Assembly: GCA_964372275.1 (NCBI GenBank)
Contig: CAYJRR010000049.1
Span: forward strand, 827 to 31,898
Origin: CAYJRR01 sp964372275 [NCBI: uncultured bacterium]
Lineage (GTDB): Bacteria; CAYJRR01
Direction: 5' to 3'
Length of the DNA stretch: 31,072 nucleotides
Position 1 is the stretch's first letter. Every line of letters starts with the position of its first letter. A program made the translations under genes and the position numbers. The notes below the pieces were generated by a model. The model had not been told where the DNA came from, did not search any database, and was given only the letters and a program-made list of their open reading frames with translations. This document shows, in pieces, positions 9,191 through 16,306 of this stretch.

Positions 9191-9220
9191 GTTCTAGCGT
9201 GGAGAAAAGTGGAGCGTCAA
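9191..9220 (-). promoter_or_regulatory. Sigma-70-type promoter of the TonB receptor operon
   Basis: On the minus strand the -35 box TTGACG (9220-9215) and the -10 box TAGAAC (9196-9191) are separated by 18 bases. They match the sigma-70 consensus at 5/6 and 4/6 positions. Transcription would start near 9184, leaving a leader of roughly 55 bases before the ATG at 9130. This is the clearest promoter in the window. Confidence 0.5.
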
Positions 9221-9304
9221 GATCGAAACGCCGCCGGAAACCATGTGAAGTGACTTCGGGGCGCCTAGTAACTCCGCCGCGGCGCATGCCGCGCTCGCCA
9301 CGGA

Positions 9305-9333
9305 TTGACGGCCGCTGCACGTTGCTTGTAGGG
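9305..9333 (+). promoter_or_regulatory. Possible promoter of the metalloprotease gene pair
   Basis: TTGACG (9305-9310) is a good -35 match. About 16-17 bases later lies a poor -10 candidate, TGTAGG or GTAGGG (9327-9333). It sits about 40 bases before the GTG start at 9374 and faces away from the TonB operon promoter. The -35 is convincing; the -10 is not. Confidence 0.22.
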
Positions 9334-9373
9334 TGCCGCCTCTCGAAAGCGTTTCCACAGGAGGCCGTCGATC

Positions 9374-10012
9374 GTGAACAGGTTGACCCGGGCGAAGCGC
9401 GCGTTGGCCGCGCTGGGATTTCTCGCGTTGCTGGGCTCCGAGGCCGGCGCCACCACCATGGTCGAGCTTTCGCTCGACGACTTGACCCATCTCGCCGACG
9501 CGATCGTCGTCGCCGAGGTGACGTCGGTCGGCAGTCGGTGGGAGGCGAAGCCGAACGGCGGCCGGATGGTGCGGACGCACAACCAGATGACGGTCGTCGA
9601 AAGCTGGAAGGGGGAGCTTTTCCCCGGACAGGCGATCGACGTCGTGGAGCAGGGGGGGCTGGTCGACGGTCGGGGGTTCGACCTGATCGGGAACGCCGGC
9701 TACCAGAAGTCGGAACGGGTGCTGCTCTTCTTGGAGCCGCGGCGCGCCGGCGGGTGGCGGACGATCGGGCTCCGGCAGGGGAAGTACACGCTCGTGCCGA
9801 ACGGTGCGAACGGGTGGCACGTGGTGCGAAACGTCGTTCCGATCGAGCGACGCGGACGGCCCCTCGACGCCCGGACGCTTCGGCCGACGAAATCGCGCGG
9901 CGGTGACGACTTCGCGACGATGGCGTCCCGGGTGAAGGCGATCGTGGAGGCCGACGTCAAAGCCGGCATCCGCGGAAAGGACCTTCCGCGCTACAAGGGG
10001 ATCGGACGATGA
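9374..10012 (+). CDS. Secreted protein of unknown function, coupled to matrixin protease
   Basis: Unrecognised 212-residue exported protein. The N-terminus MNRLTRAKRALAALGFLALL followed by GSEAGATT is a classical signal peptide with cleavage near AGA. The mature part has a beta-rich pattern: LADAIVVAEVTSVGS, MTVVESWKGELFPGQAIDVV, RVLLFLEPRRAGGWRTIG and QGKYTLVP, which could be an OB- or SH3-like barrel. The C-terminal third is basic (RGRPLDARTLRPTKSRG; KDLPRYKGIGR). There are no Cys or catalytic motifs. The GTG start is supported by AGGAGG at 9359-9364 with 9-base spacing. Its stop overlaps the start of the metalloprotease (ATGA), so the two are made together. A chaperone, inhibitor or binding partner of that protease is possible, inferred from position only. 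Confidence 0.82.
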   Translation: MNRLTRAKRALAALGFLALLGSEAGATTMVELSLDDLTHLADAIVVAEVTSVGSRWEAKPNGGRMVRTHNQMTVVESWKGELFPGQAIDVVEQGGLVDGRGFDLIGNAGYQKSERVLLFLEPRRAGGWRTIGLRQGKYTLVPNGANGWHVVRNVVPIERRGRPLDARTLRPTKSRGGDDFATMASRVKAIVEADVKAGIRGKDLPRYKGIGR

Positions 10013-11349
10013 GACGGTTGGTCGTAGCAACGTCGCTGGCGTGGATCGCGCTGGCCGGAGAGGCCGCTGCCGGGGATCGCTACCTCCCGAACAACCCCCA
10101 CTGGTTCGGGGAGGACATGCCGGTCACGCTGCGCTTCGACAGCACGCGCGAAAACTCGATGCCTCCGCTGCCGGCGCAGCACGACGCGGTGAAGGATGCG
10201 GCGCAGACGTGGGAGGACATCGACTGCACCAGCTTCGACTTCTCGTTCGGCTCGTCGGCGGATTACGACGGGTTCAACGGCGCCGACGGTTTCAACACGA
10301 TCAGCTACGAAGACCCCGACGACGAGCTCGGGACCGGGACGCTGGCCGCGACGATCACGCCCTACGGCGATGGCTCCATCAACAAGGAGACGGTGAACGG
10401 GATCGAGTGGCGTCGCGTCCTCGAGTTCGACGTCGTCTTCAACGACGGGGTCGACTTCGGCACGCCGTCGGAGATCGATTCGCCGGGATGCTCGGGACTG
10501 ACCGACATGCAGGCGGTCGCCTTCCACGAGATCGGCCACGGCATCGGCTACGGACACCCCTGCGAATCGGGCGAGTCGTGCCCCGACTCCGAGGAACGCA
10601 ACTCGGTGATGTACTGGTCGATCGCGGCGTGCGACGGGAAGCGCAATCCGAACAACTACGACCTGACCAGCCATTCGACTTCGTACGGACTGGGCGGGGT
10701 GTCGGACTTCGCCGCGGTCGGGGACTCGAACGTCGGCGGCACGCCGCTCACCGTGCAGTTCCAGCCGTCGGTCCTGACCAGCGCGGCGGTGACGAGCGCC
10801 AGCTGGACCTTCGGCGACGGCGGAACGGACGAGACGACCGGCACGGAGGTCGCCGAGAACGTCTACGAGTCGGAAGGGCGCTACAACGTCAAGGTCCGGA
10901 TCGAGGGGAACCACCCGGTCTGCGGCGACTTCGTTCACGAGGTGGAGAAGGCCAACTACGTCACCGCCTGCAACGACCTGGTGCCGAAGTTTCACCATTC
11001 GGCGGACGGCCGGAAGGTGCGCTTCTACAGCGACACCGAGGGGGCGGCGGCGGGTTGCCTCCAGGTCCTGGAGTGGGACTTCGGCGACGGCGAGACCTCC
11101 TACGTTCGCGATCCGATCCACACCTATGCCGACGGCGGCAGCTACCAGGTGGTGCTGACCGCCCGGGGGCCGGCCGGCGAAGTGGTCGGCGATCCGGTGA
11201 CGGTCAAGACCGGGGCCGGGGAGAAGGGGGGATTCTTCTCCTGCTCGGTGCTCGGGGTCGAAGCGACCAACGCGGCGGCGGCGGCCGGGGCGCTGATCGC
11301 GGCGGTGGTGATGTCGCTGGCGACGCTGGCGCGACGACGGCGGTCGTAG
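10009..11349 (+). CDS. Matrixin-type zinc metalloprotease with two PKD domains and C-terminal sorting-type tail
   Basis: Secreted metzincin of 446 residues. The signal peptide ends near residue 21 (GEAAAG). The catalytic domain has AFHEIGHGIGYGHP, a full HExxHxxGxxH zinc motif at 173-183 with Glu174 as the general base. The Met-turn SVMYWSI follows, with Met at 201. Two PKD domains come next, marked by SWTFGDGGTDE (about residue 265) and EWDFGDGETS (about 362). The C-terminus has a short Gly/Cys motif (GGFFSCSVLG), a hydrophobic helix (about 418-440) and RRRRS at the very end. This is the three-part layout of bacterial C-terminal sorting signals such as MYXO-CTERM. The protease is probably delivered to the cell surface. 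Its start overlaps the upstream gene by ATGA, and a strong terminator follows. A CPBP protease is encoded next. Confidence 0.93.
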   Translation: MRRLVVATSLAWIALAGEAAAGDRYLPNNPHWFGEDMPVTLRFDSTRENSMPPLPAQHDAVKDAAQTWEDIDCTSFDFSFGSSADYDGFNGADGFNTISYEDPDDELGTGTLAATITPYGDGSINKETVNGIEWRRVLEFDVVFNDGVDFGTPSEIDSPGCSGLTDMQAVAFHEIGHGIGYGHPCESGESCPDSEERNSVMYWSIAACDGKRNPNNYDLTSHSTSYGLGGVSDFAAVGDSNVGGTPLTVQFQPSVLTSAAVTSASWTFGDGGTDETTGTEVAENVYESEGRYNVKVRIEGNHPVCGDFVHEVEKANYVTACNDLVPKFHHSADGRKVRFYSDTEGAAAGCLQVLEWDFGDGETSYVRDPIHTYADGGSYQVVLTARGPAGEVVGDPVTVKTGAGEKGGFFSCSVLGVEATNAAAAAGALIAAVVMSLATLARRRRS

Positions 11350-11374
11350 GCGGCGCTCGATTCGCGTGACGAAG

Positions 11375-11400
11375 GGCCCCCGGGAAACGGGGGCCTTTTT
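11375..11400 (+). terminator. Rho-independent terminator after the metalloprotease gene
   Basis: GGCCCCCG (11375-11382) pairs perfectly with CGGGGGCC (11388-11395) around a GGAAA loop. A run of five T follows (11396-11400). It starts 25 bases after the metalloprotease stop and separates that transcript from the CPBP gene. Confidence 0.88.
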
Positions 11401-11693
11401 CGTGGGCGGCCGCGGGAACCGCGTCCGGGGTTGCGGTCGCGGGTCGGATTTCCCGCTCCGTTCCATTCCGACTCCGGTCCGGTCGGGTTCCTGTCACGGC
11501 TCCGACTCCGACCCCCGTCTGGGGCTCATCCACAGGCGGTCTCCCGGAGAGTTAACAGAATACATCTTATCGGAAGTATCCAATCCCCAACGATCCCCAC
11601 GATTCCCGCGGCCGTTCGCCGGAGTCGGCCTGTGGCGGGCGTGGAACGCCGTAGCCGCGGGGCCTCGGACGGCCTATTCTCGCCGACCCCCGA
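11401..11693 (+). other. Intergenic region upstream of CPBP protease
   Basis: I see no gene here. The stretch holds a locally AT-rich patch at about 11550-11590 (TTAACA, CATCTTAT, GTATCC), unusual in this GC-rich window and a plausible promoter or operator. No clean hexamer pair could be fixed. A TATTCT at about 11674-11679 lies close to the ATG at 11694 but lacks a good -35. One sequence with a single mismatch to a DnaA box, TCATCCACA, lies at 11526-11534 and is probably chance. Confidence 0.4.
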
Positions 11694-12482
11694 ATGAATT
11701 CTTCCCCCCGTATCGACGGCGCCACCGGCGAGCCGGTCTGGTCGATCTGGACGGCGCTCGCGTTTCTGTTGCTTTGGGGGGCGCTCCTGGTCGTGATCCC
11801 GACCGCCTCGTTGATGATCGCCGGACTGCTCAAGGCGCCCGACCTCTCCGATCCGGAGGCACTTCGCCGGCACATGGAGGCGTTTGCCGAATCGGTCCAG
11901 GCATCGCCGCTGCTGCCGGTCGCGATTGCGAGTTGCATGCTGCTCTCGTGGATCGTCGTCTTCGGACTGATGGAGTCGCTGCTCCGGGTCTACCCGCGGT
12001 CGGTGCAACGCCAGGCGCTCGGGATCCGATGGCCGACGCCCTCCTGGAGTCTCGCCGTCGCCGTTCCGGTGGGCGTCGTCCTCTACGGGGTCGGCGAGCG
12101 GATCGCGGTCGGACTTCTCGACGAGCCGACGCCGACCGGCCTCGAGCAGTTGATGCAGACGGCGGTCGGACGCGCCGCGGTCGTCTTCCTGGCCCTGGTG
12201 CTAGCGCCGCCGGCGGAGGAGATCTTCTTTCGGGGGTTCCTCTACCCGCCGATCGCCCGCCTCCTGCCGCCGGTCCGCGCCGTCGCCGCCAACGCCGCGA
12301 TCTTCACCATCGCCCACGTCGCCACCTACGGATTCGAGCCGGCCTATCTGCTGCCGGTCGGGCTGCTCGGCCTGGGGGTCGCGGCCTTGCGCGCCTGGTC
12401 GGGGTCGGTCTGGCCCGGGATCGTCGCGCACGGGGTCTTCAACGCCACCTCGATCATCCTGTTTCTTGTAGTAAAACCGTAG
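11694..12482 (+). CDS. CPBP-family intramembrane glutamic protease (possible sorting protease)
   Basis: Integral membrane protease of 262 residues of the CPBP/Abi (CAAX-protease-like, Rce1-type) family. The three conserved motifs are visible: EEIFFRG at 175-181 (catalytic Glu pair and Arg180), FTIAHVA with His208, and GIVAHGVFNATS with His246 and Asn250. Hydrophobic helices at about 20-45, 72-92, 118-135, 161-172, 200-212, 217-232 and 248-260 fit a multi-pass protein. Family members cleave prenylated proteins or act in bacteriocin immunity; one branch (myxosortases) processes Cys-containing C-terminal sorting signals. A protein with such a tail is encoded directly upstream, so a sorting role is a reasonable inference. 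There is no clear Shine-Dalgarno before the ATG. The next gene follows 16 bases after its stop and is probably cotranscribed. Confidence 0.93.
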   Translation: MNSSPRIDGATGEPVWSIWTALAFLLLWGALLVVIPTASLMIAGLLKAPDLSDPEALRRHMEAFAESVQASPLLPVAIASCMLLSWIVVFGLMESLLRVYPRSVQRQALGIRWPTPSWSLAVAVPVGVVLYGVGERIAVGLLDEPTPTGLEQLMQTAVGRAAVVFLALVLAPPAEEIFFRGFLYPPIARLLPPVRAVAANAAIFTIAHVATYGFEPAYLLPVGLLGLGVAALRAWSGSVWPGIVAHGVFNATSIILFLVVKP

Positions 12483-12498
12483 AGATCCTGGAGGATCC

Positions 12499-13611
12499 AT
12501 GAAGCGTTTCTGGATGTCGTTGCTGCTCCTCGTCCCCGCCTCGGCGTACGCCAAGGAGGGGGACTGGAAGACGAAGCCGCCCGCGGAGTGGACGCTGGAG
12601 GAGGTGCGGGAGATCCTCTCGACCTCCCCCTGGGTGACGACCGTCGAAGTCTTCCCGGCGGCGCTGGCGACGCCGGGCTCGGGCCAGTCGAAGCCGGTCG
12701 CCCTGCCCCAGCGCGTTCCGCTGACCATCCGCTGGTACTCCGCCGGGATCGTGCGCGAGGCGACCGTTCGCGGGGCGGAGTTGGCGGGGAGCAAGATCCC
12801 GGCGGAACAGCGCGCCGAACTGACCCGTCCAAGCGATCGCTTCTACATCGTCTCGGTCACCGCGCCGGAGACGCTCGCCGTCCTCGATTCGAGCCCGTTG
12901 GAGACGCTCGTCGCGAACACGCACCTTTCGAGCGACAACGGGAAGCCGATACCCCTGACGTTGATCAAGCGTCCTGCGGAGAACGGCGGCCCCGAGGCGC
13001 TATTTCTGTTCGACAAGGGGGCCGGCATCCCCGCGGACGCCAAGAAGCTGACCTTCCGCACCGCCGCCGGCGAGCTGAAGGTCGAGGCCCGCTTTTCGGC
13101 CGACAAGATGGTCTGGAACGGGGCGCGCGATCTCGACGGCGATACCGGTCCGGTCTCCGCCGACGAGAAGCGGCGCCGCGAGATCCAGTCGGCGGTCCTG
13201 TCCGGCGAGGCCCCGGAGTTCGTTCGCGCCGTGACCGACGTCCGGATCGAGCAAGCCAAAGGGGAGAAGCGTCCCTGGAAGGTCTACGTTTTCTACGACC
13301 CCGCCCGCGAGCTCTCGCATCCCGCCGAAGCCCGACTTCCCGACATCGCTGGCCGCAAGCTCGGTGTCGCGCGCCGGGTCGGACGCTACTCGAGCGCGAA
13401 CAAGGCGGCGGTGCAGGTGATCGTCTTCGTCGATCCTTCGAAGGGGAAGGCGGTCGACTACCTTCTCGGCGCCGACGCGGAGACGATCGCTTCGCTGGCC
13501 CCGGAGTCGGGGGAGAAGCTCTTCAAGGAGAAGCTGACCGCCGCCGACGCCCCCGCCGCGAAGCCCACGGACGGCACGTCAGCGAAGCCCGCGACCAAGG
13601 GCAAGAGCTGA
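12499..13611 (+). CDS. Secreted protein of unknown function (WTLEEVREIL...SPW type)
   Basis: Exported protein of 370 residues with signal peptide MKRFWMSLLLLVPASAYAKEG (cleavage near AYA). Directly after it comes a segment KPPAEWTLEEVREILSTSPW (about 27-46), a pattern I recall from uncharacterised Acidobacteriota proteins but cannot tie to a function. The middle contains beta segments (PLTIRWYSAGIVREATVRGA, PSDRFYIVSVTAP, KLTFRTAAGELKVEARFS) and the pattern KMVWNGARDLDG. A Lys/Ala/Pro-rich flexible tail (APAAKPTDG; KPATKGKS) ends the protein. There are no Cys in the mature part and no catalytic motif. GGAGG four bases before the ATG supports the start. It lies 16 bases after the CPBP protease gene and converges on gdhA with 7 bases between stops. 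Confidence 0.85.
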   Translation: MKRFWMSLLLLVPASAYAKEGDWKTKPPAEWTLEEVREILSTSPWVTTVEVFPAALATPGSGQSKPVALPQRVPLTIRWYSAGIVREATVRGAELAGSKIPAEQRAELTRPSDRFYIVSVTAPETLAVLDSSPLETLVANTHLSSDNGKPIPLTLIKRPAENGGPEALFLFDKGAGIPADAKKLTFRTAAGELKVEARFSADKMVWNGARDLDGDTGPVSADEKRRREIQSAVLSGEAPEFVRAVTDVRIEQAKGEKRPWKVYVFYDPARELSHPAEARLPDIAGRKLGVARRVGRYSSANKAAVQVIVFVDPSKGKAVDYLLGADAETIASLAPESGEKLFKEKLTAADAPAAKPTDGTSAKPATKGKS

Positions 13612-13618
13612 CCGGCTG

Positions 13619-14926
13619 CTAGGGAAAGATTCCCCGCTCGCGGTAGGCGCGCTGGATCCGCTGCAAGGCCGCGGCGTAGGCCGCCGTGCGGCTGTCGACC
13701 TTGAGCTGGCTCCCGAGCTCGTGACTCATCCGGTAGGAGCGGCGGATGTAGGTCTCGAGCTTGTGGTCGACCTCTTCGAGCTCCCAGCGCTCCGACTTCT
13801 TGTTCTGCACCCATTCGAAGTAGGAGACGATGACGCCGCCGGAGTTGCAGAGGATGTCGGGGAGGATGTCGGTCCCCTTGGCGCGAAGGATCTCCTCGGC
13901 CCCCGGGGTCGTCGGGCCGTTGGCGCCTTCGGCCAGGAGCCGCACGGTCAGGAGGGGCGCCGTCTCCTCGGTCACCTGGTTCTCCAGGGCCGCGGGGATG
14001 GCGATGTCGGCCCGGGTCGACCAGAACTCTCTCGGGCCGATCCGTTCCGCGGCGGGGAATCCGGCGATCCCCCCCTTCTCCTCGACGTACTTCTTCAGGG
14101 CGACGGTGTCGATGCCGCCGGGGTTGGCGATGCTACCTGTGTGGTCGGCGACGGCGACGAGCTTGACGCCTTTGGCACCGAGCAGCACAGCGGCGTTGGA
14201 GCCGACGTTGCCGTAGCCCTGCACGATCATCGTCGCCTTCGACAGGTCGAACTTCTTTCCCCGCGCCCACTCGTCGACGCAGAAGGCGACCCCCTGCCCC
14301 GTCGCCTTCTCCCGGCCGAGGCTGCCACCGCAGGTGAGTGTCTTGCCGGTGACGACGTGCTTGACGGCGAAGCGATCGTGCGCCGGCGCGGCGTTGAGGT
14401 AGGTGTCCATCATCCAGACCATCGTCTGGGCGTTGGTGCCGACGTCGGGCGCCGGGATGTCGTACTCCGGGCCGATGTTTCCGCCGAGCGCGTGCGTGAA
14501 GCGGCGCGTGATGCGCATCAGCTCCCCTTCGGAGTGGCCGCGCGGAGAGAACTGGATCCCCCCTTTCGCGCCGCCGAACGGCACGTCGGCGAGCGCGCAC
14601 TTGAACGTCATCCAGGTGGCCAGCGCCTTCACCTCGTCGATGTGGACGTCGGGGTGGTAGCGCATCCCCCCCTTGTACGGTCCGAGAATGTTGTTGTGCT
14701 GAACCCGATAGCCCTTGAACAGCCGGTAGTCCCCGTTGTCCATGCGGACGGGGAAGTTGATCATCAGCTCGTTCTTCGGCTGCGAGAGGATGGTGAAGAC
14801 CTCCGAGTCGAGCCGGACTGCCTCGGCCGCGCGCTGCCACTGCATCACCGCGACCTGGTACAGGGAGAGCGGCTTGGGCGTTTTCGCGCTGTCGGTGCTG
14901 CGGAGAGTGGTCTCGGTTGCGGACAT
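13619..14926 (-). CDS. gdhA: Glutamate dehydrogenase (Glu/Leu/Phe/Val dehydrogenase family)
   Basis: Catalyses reversible oxidative deamination of glutamate to 2-oxoglutarate and ammonia in the cytosol. The 435 residues fit the hexameric enzyme. The substrate domain shows GPYKGGMRYHP (Lys85), TFKCALADVPFGGAKGG (catalytic Lys121) and PAPDVGTN (Asp161). The coenzyme domain has the Rossmann motif QGYGNVGSNAA at about 236-246, and the segment KLVAVADHTGSI. Later come ENQVTEETAPLL and RLLAEGANGPTTP, typical of the family, and SYFEWVQNK. Coenzyme preference cannot be settled by eye, though the acidic residue after the second strand is compatible with NAD. Its ribosome binding site is weak. It is probably monocistronic. 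Its position far from glnD is notable because both touch nitrogen metabolism. Confidence 0.97.
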   Translation of the reverse strand: MSATETTLRSTDSAKTPKPLSLYQVAVMQWQRAAEAVRLDSEVFTILSQPKNELMINFPVRMDNGDYRLFKGYRVQHNNILGPYKGGMRYHPDVHIDEVKALATWMTFKCALADVPFGGAKGGIQFSPRGHSEGELMRITRRFTHALGGNIGPEYDIPAPDVGTNAQTMVWMMDTYLNAAPAHDRFAVKHVVTGKTLTCGGSLGREKATGQGVAFCVDEWARGKKFDLSKATMIVQGYGNVGSNAAVLLGAKGVKLVAVADHTGSIANPGGIDTVALKKYVEEKGGIAGFPAAERIGPREFWSTRADIAIPAALENQVTEETAPLLTVRLLAEGANGPTTPGAEEILRAKGTDILPDILCNSGGVIVSYFEWVQNKKSERWELEEVDHKLETYIRRSYRMSHELGSQLKVDSRTAAYAAALQRIQRAYRERGIFP

Positions 14927-14992
14927 GGCGTTCTCGGAAGGGGGGGGATGTCCTCGTCGGGGTCGCGGTTGCCGGCCGCTACGATAGCACCA

Positions 14993-15133
14993 TTACTCGG
15001 GCGCGCCCTGCTCGGTCCGGCGCCCGGAGATCGAACCGGTCTGTTCCGCAGGCGCGACCTCGCCGGTGAACCCGCCTTTGAACGCGCAGCCGGCGAGGCA
15101 CGCTGGCACGACGATTCGGCCGATTGCGTTCAT
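14993..15133 (-). CDS. Possible 46-residue lipoprotein
   Basis: This small minus-strand frame fills most of the gap between gdhA and the cytochrome cluster. It reads MNAIGRIVVPACLAGC (lipobox LAGC, Cys16), followed by a short polar mature peptide (AFKGGFTGEVAPAEQTGSIS and on to GAPE) and TAA. Third codon positions are mostly G or C, as in real genes here. It lies 33 bases after the last cytochrome gene, on the same strand. Against it: no Shine-Dalgarno, a short and only mildly hydrophobic signal, and a length at which a lipobox can arise by chance. Confidence 0.35.
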   Translation of the reverse strand: MNAIGRIVVPACLAGCAFKGGFTGEVAPAEQTGSISGRRTEQGAPE

Positions 15134-15166
15134 CCGGTGTCACGGGAAGGCTCGGCGACGCAACCT

Positions 15167-16306
15167 CTAGCCGGGCACGCAGACGGCGCCCTGTTCGATC
15201 CAGCGGAGGATCATCCGGTAGTCCGGGTCCTCGGTGCTGACGAACTGGATGTTCGGATGCCCGGTTCCCAGCGGCTTGGTCAAGATCAAGCTGGCGGGAG
15301 GATCGATCTTGTCCACGCGTATCACCAACGAGCGCGGCGAGACCTCCACCGTCAGCTCCGTGCAGACCTTTCCGGCGTTCTCGTTGAGCTTGAGCTTGCC
15401 GACCTGATCGCCCGGCTGGCCCCCCTTGTGGCAACTGGCGCAGTTCCGGTCCATCGGTCCGAAGATGGGATAGACCTGGGTCACGAAGTCGACGACCGGC
15501 TCGGTGGATCCATCGTCGTCGTCGTCGTCGCCTCCCGGCGTTTCGGTCGGAGTCGGCGTCTCCTCGCCCGGCGGGGGGGGCGGCTCCGCGGCGAGGTCGA
15601 CGAGGGTCCACGCCCCGGGGCGCACGATCGTGCCGACCGTGCTGAAGACGTCACCGGCGGGATCGGCGACCTGGACGACGAGATTGGAGGTCGTCACGTT
15701 GAGAAAGACGAACCCGCCGGCGGAGCTGGTGGCGGACGCGCTCGGAGCGGGTTGGCGGCTCTGCGACAGGTAGAAGGCGCTCGAATGGGACATCGTGTCC
15801 GGCAGGATGCGCAGGTCGGAGATGCCGGAGAGCGGGTTCTGGGCCGAGTCGAGGACCAGGCCGAGGATCGCGCCGCCGCTCGTCTGCTGGACGGCGAAGT
15901 TCTGGCCGAAGGTGAGCGCGTCGACGCTGCTCAAGACCGGAACGAACAGCGCTTCGATCGATTCGCTGCCGATCCAGATCGTGCTGGAGATCGTCGTCAC
16001 GTGCCCGTCCCCGGGCGTCACGATCAGGATCAAGGCCCCCTGCGCCGGGACGGGATCGAGCGTGAAGTCCCCGTTGGCGTCCGAGAAGGTGAAGAGCGGC
16101 GGGGAGACGCCGTAGGCGTCGATCCGGGCTCCGGCGATCGCCGAGCTGCTGCGCCAGTCGATCAGGCGGCCACGGACGGCGACCGACGTCACGGTCGCGT
16201 CCTGGGGGTAGAGCACCTCGGCTCGACACGCGCCGAGCGCGATCCCGACGGCCAGGAGGAGTCCCAGCCGGAGCGGCGTTCGAGGTCGGACATCGGCCGA
16301 ATTCAA
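15167..16306 (-). CDS. Lipoprotein mono-heme cytochrome c, third tandem copy
   Basis: Exported 379-residue lipoprotein with lipobox LGAC (Cys27). Two carboxypeptidase-regulatory-like beta sandwiches follow: ATVTSVAVRGRLIDWRSSS with GDFTLDPVPAQG, then GGAILGLVLDSAQNPLSGI. A Pro/Thr and six-Asp linker leads to a C-terminal heme domain with NCASCHKGGQ (CxxCH at 289-293). The end SLILTKPLG...YRMILRWIEQGA is the tail seen in planctomycete-type cytochromes. Additional Cys in KVCTEL and GAVCVPG could form a disulfide. Two CarboxypepD-like domains fused to one heme suggest a surface electron-transfer or binding protein; the partner is unknown. No ATG is in frame; a TTG at 16306 overlapping the upstream TGA (TTGA) gives a complete signal peptide, implying coupled translation. 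Confidence 0.85.
   Translation of the reverse strand: MNSADVRPRTPLRLGLLLAVGIALGACRAEVLYPQDATVTSVAVRGRLIDWRSSSAIAGARIDAYGVSPPLFTFSDANGDFTLDPVPAQGALILIVTPGDGHVTTISSTIWIGSESIEALFVPVLSSVDALTFGQNFAVQQTSGGAILGLVLDSAQNPLSGISDLRILPDTMSHSSAFYLSQSRQPAPSASATSSAGGFVFLNVTTSNLVVQVADPAGDVFSTVGTIVRPGAWTLVDLAAEPPPPPGEETPTPTETPGGDDDDDDGSTEPVVDFVTQVYPIFGPMDRNCASCHKGGQPGDQVGKLKLNENAGKVCTELTVEVSPRSLVIRVDKIDPPASLILTKPLGTGHPNIQFVSTEDPDYRMILRWIEQGAVCVPG
15513..15530 (+). repeat. TCG trinucleotide run coding for six Asp
   Basis: Six perfect TCG units. On the coding strand they give GAC codons, and with the adjoining GAT account for the six-Asp run of the linker just before the heme domain of the third cytochrome copy. 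Such runs can change length by slippage without breaking the frame. Confidence 0.85.

Noticed and set aside
6692-9253. Plus-strand open frame of 853 codons opposite the TonB receptor
   Set aside because: Low-complexity antisense reading; the minus strand shows plug and barrel motifs and a promoter.
11526-11534. Single DnaA-box-like sequence TCATCCACA
   Set aside because: It is isolated and has one mismatch, expected by chance at this window size.
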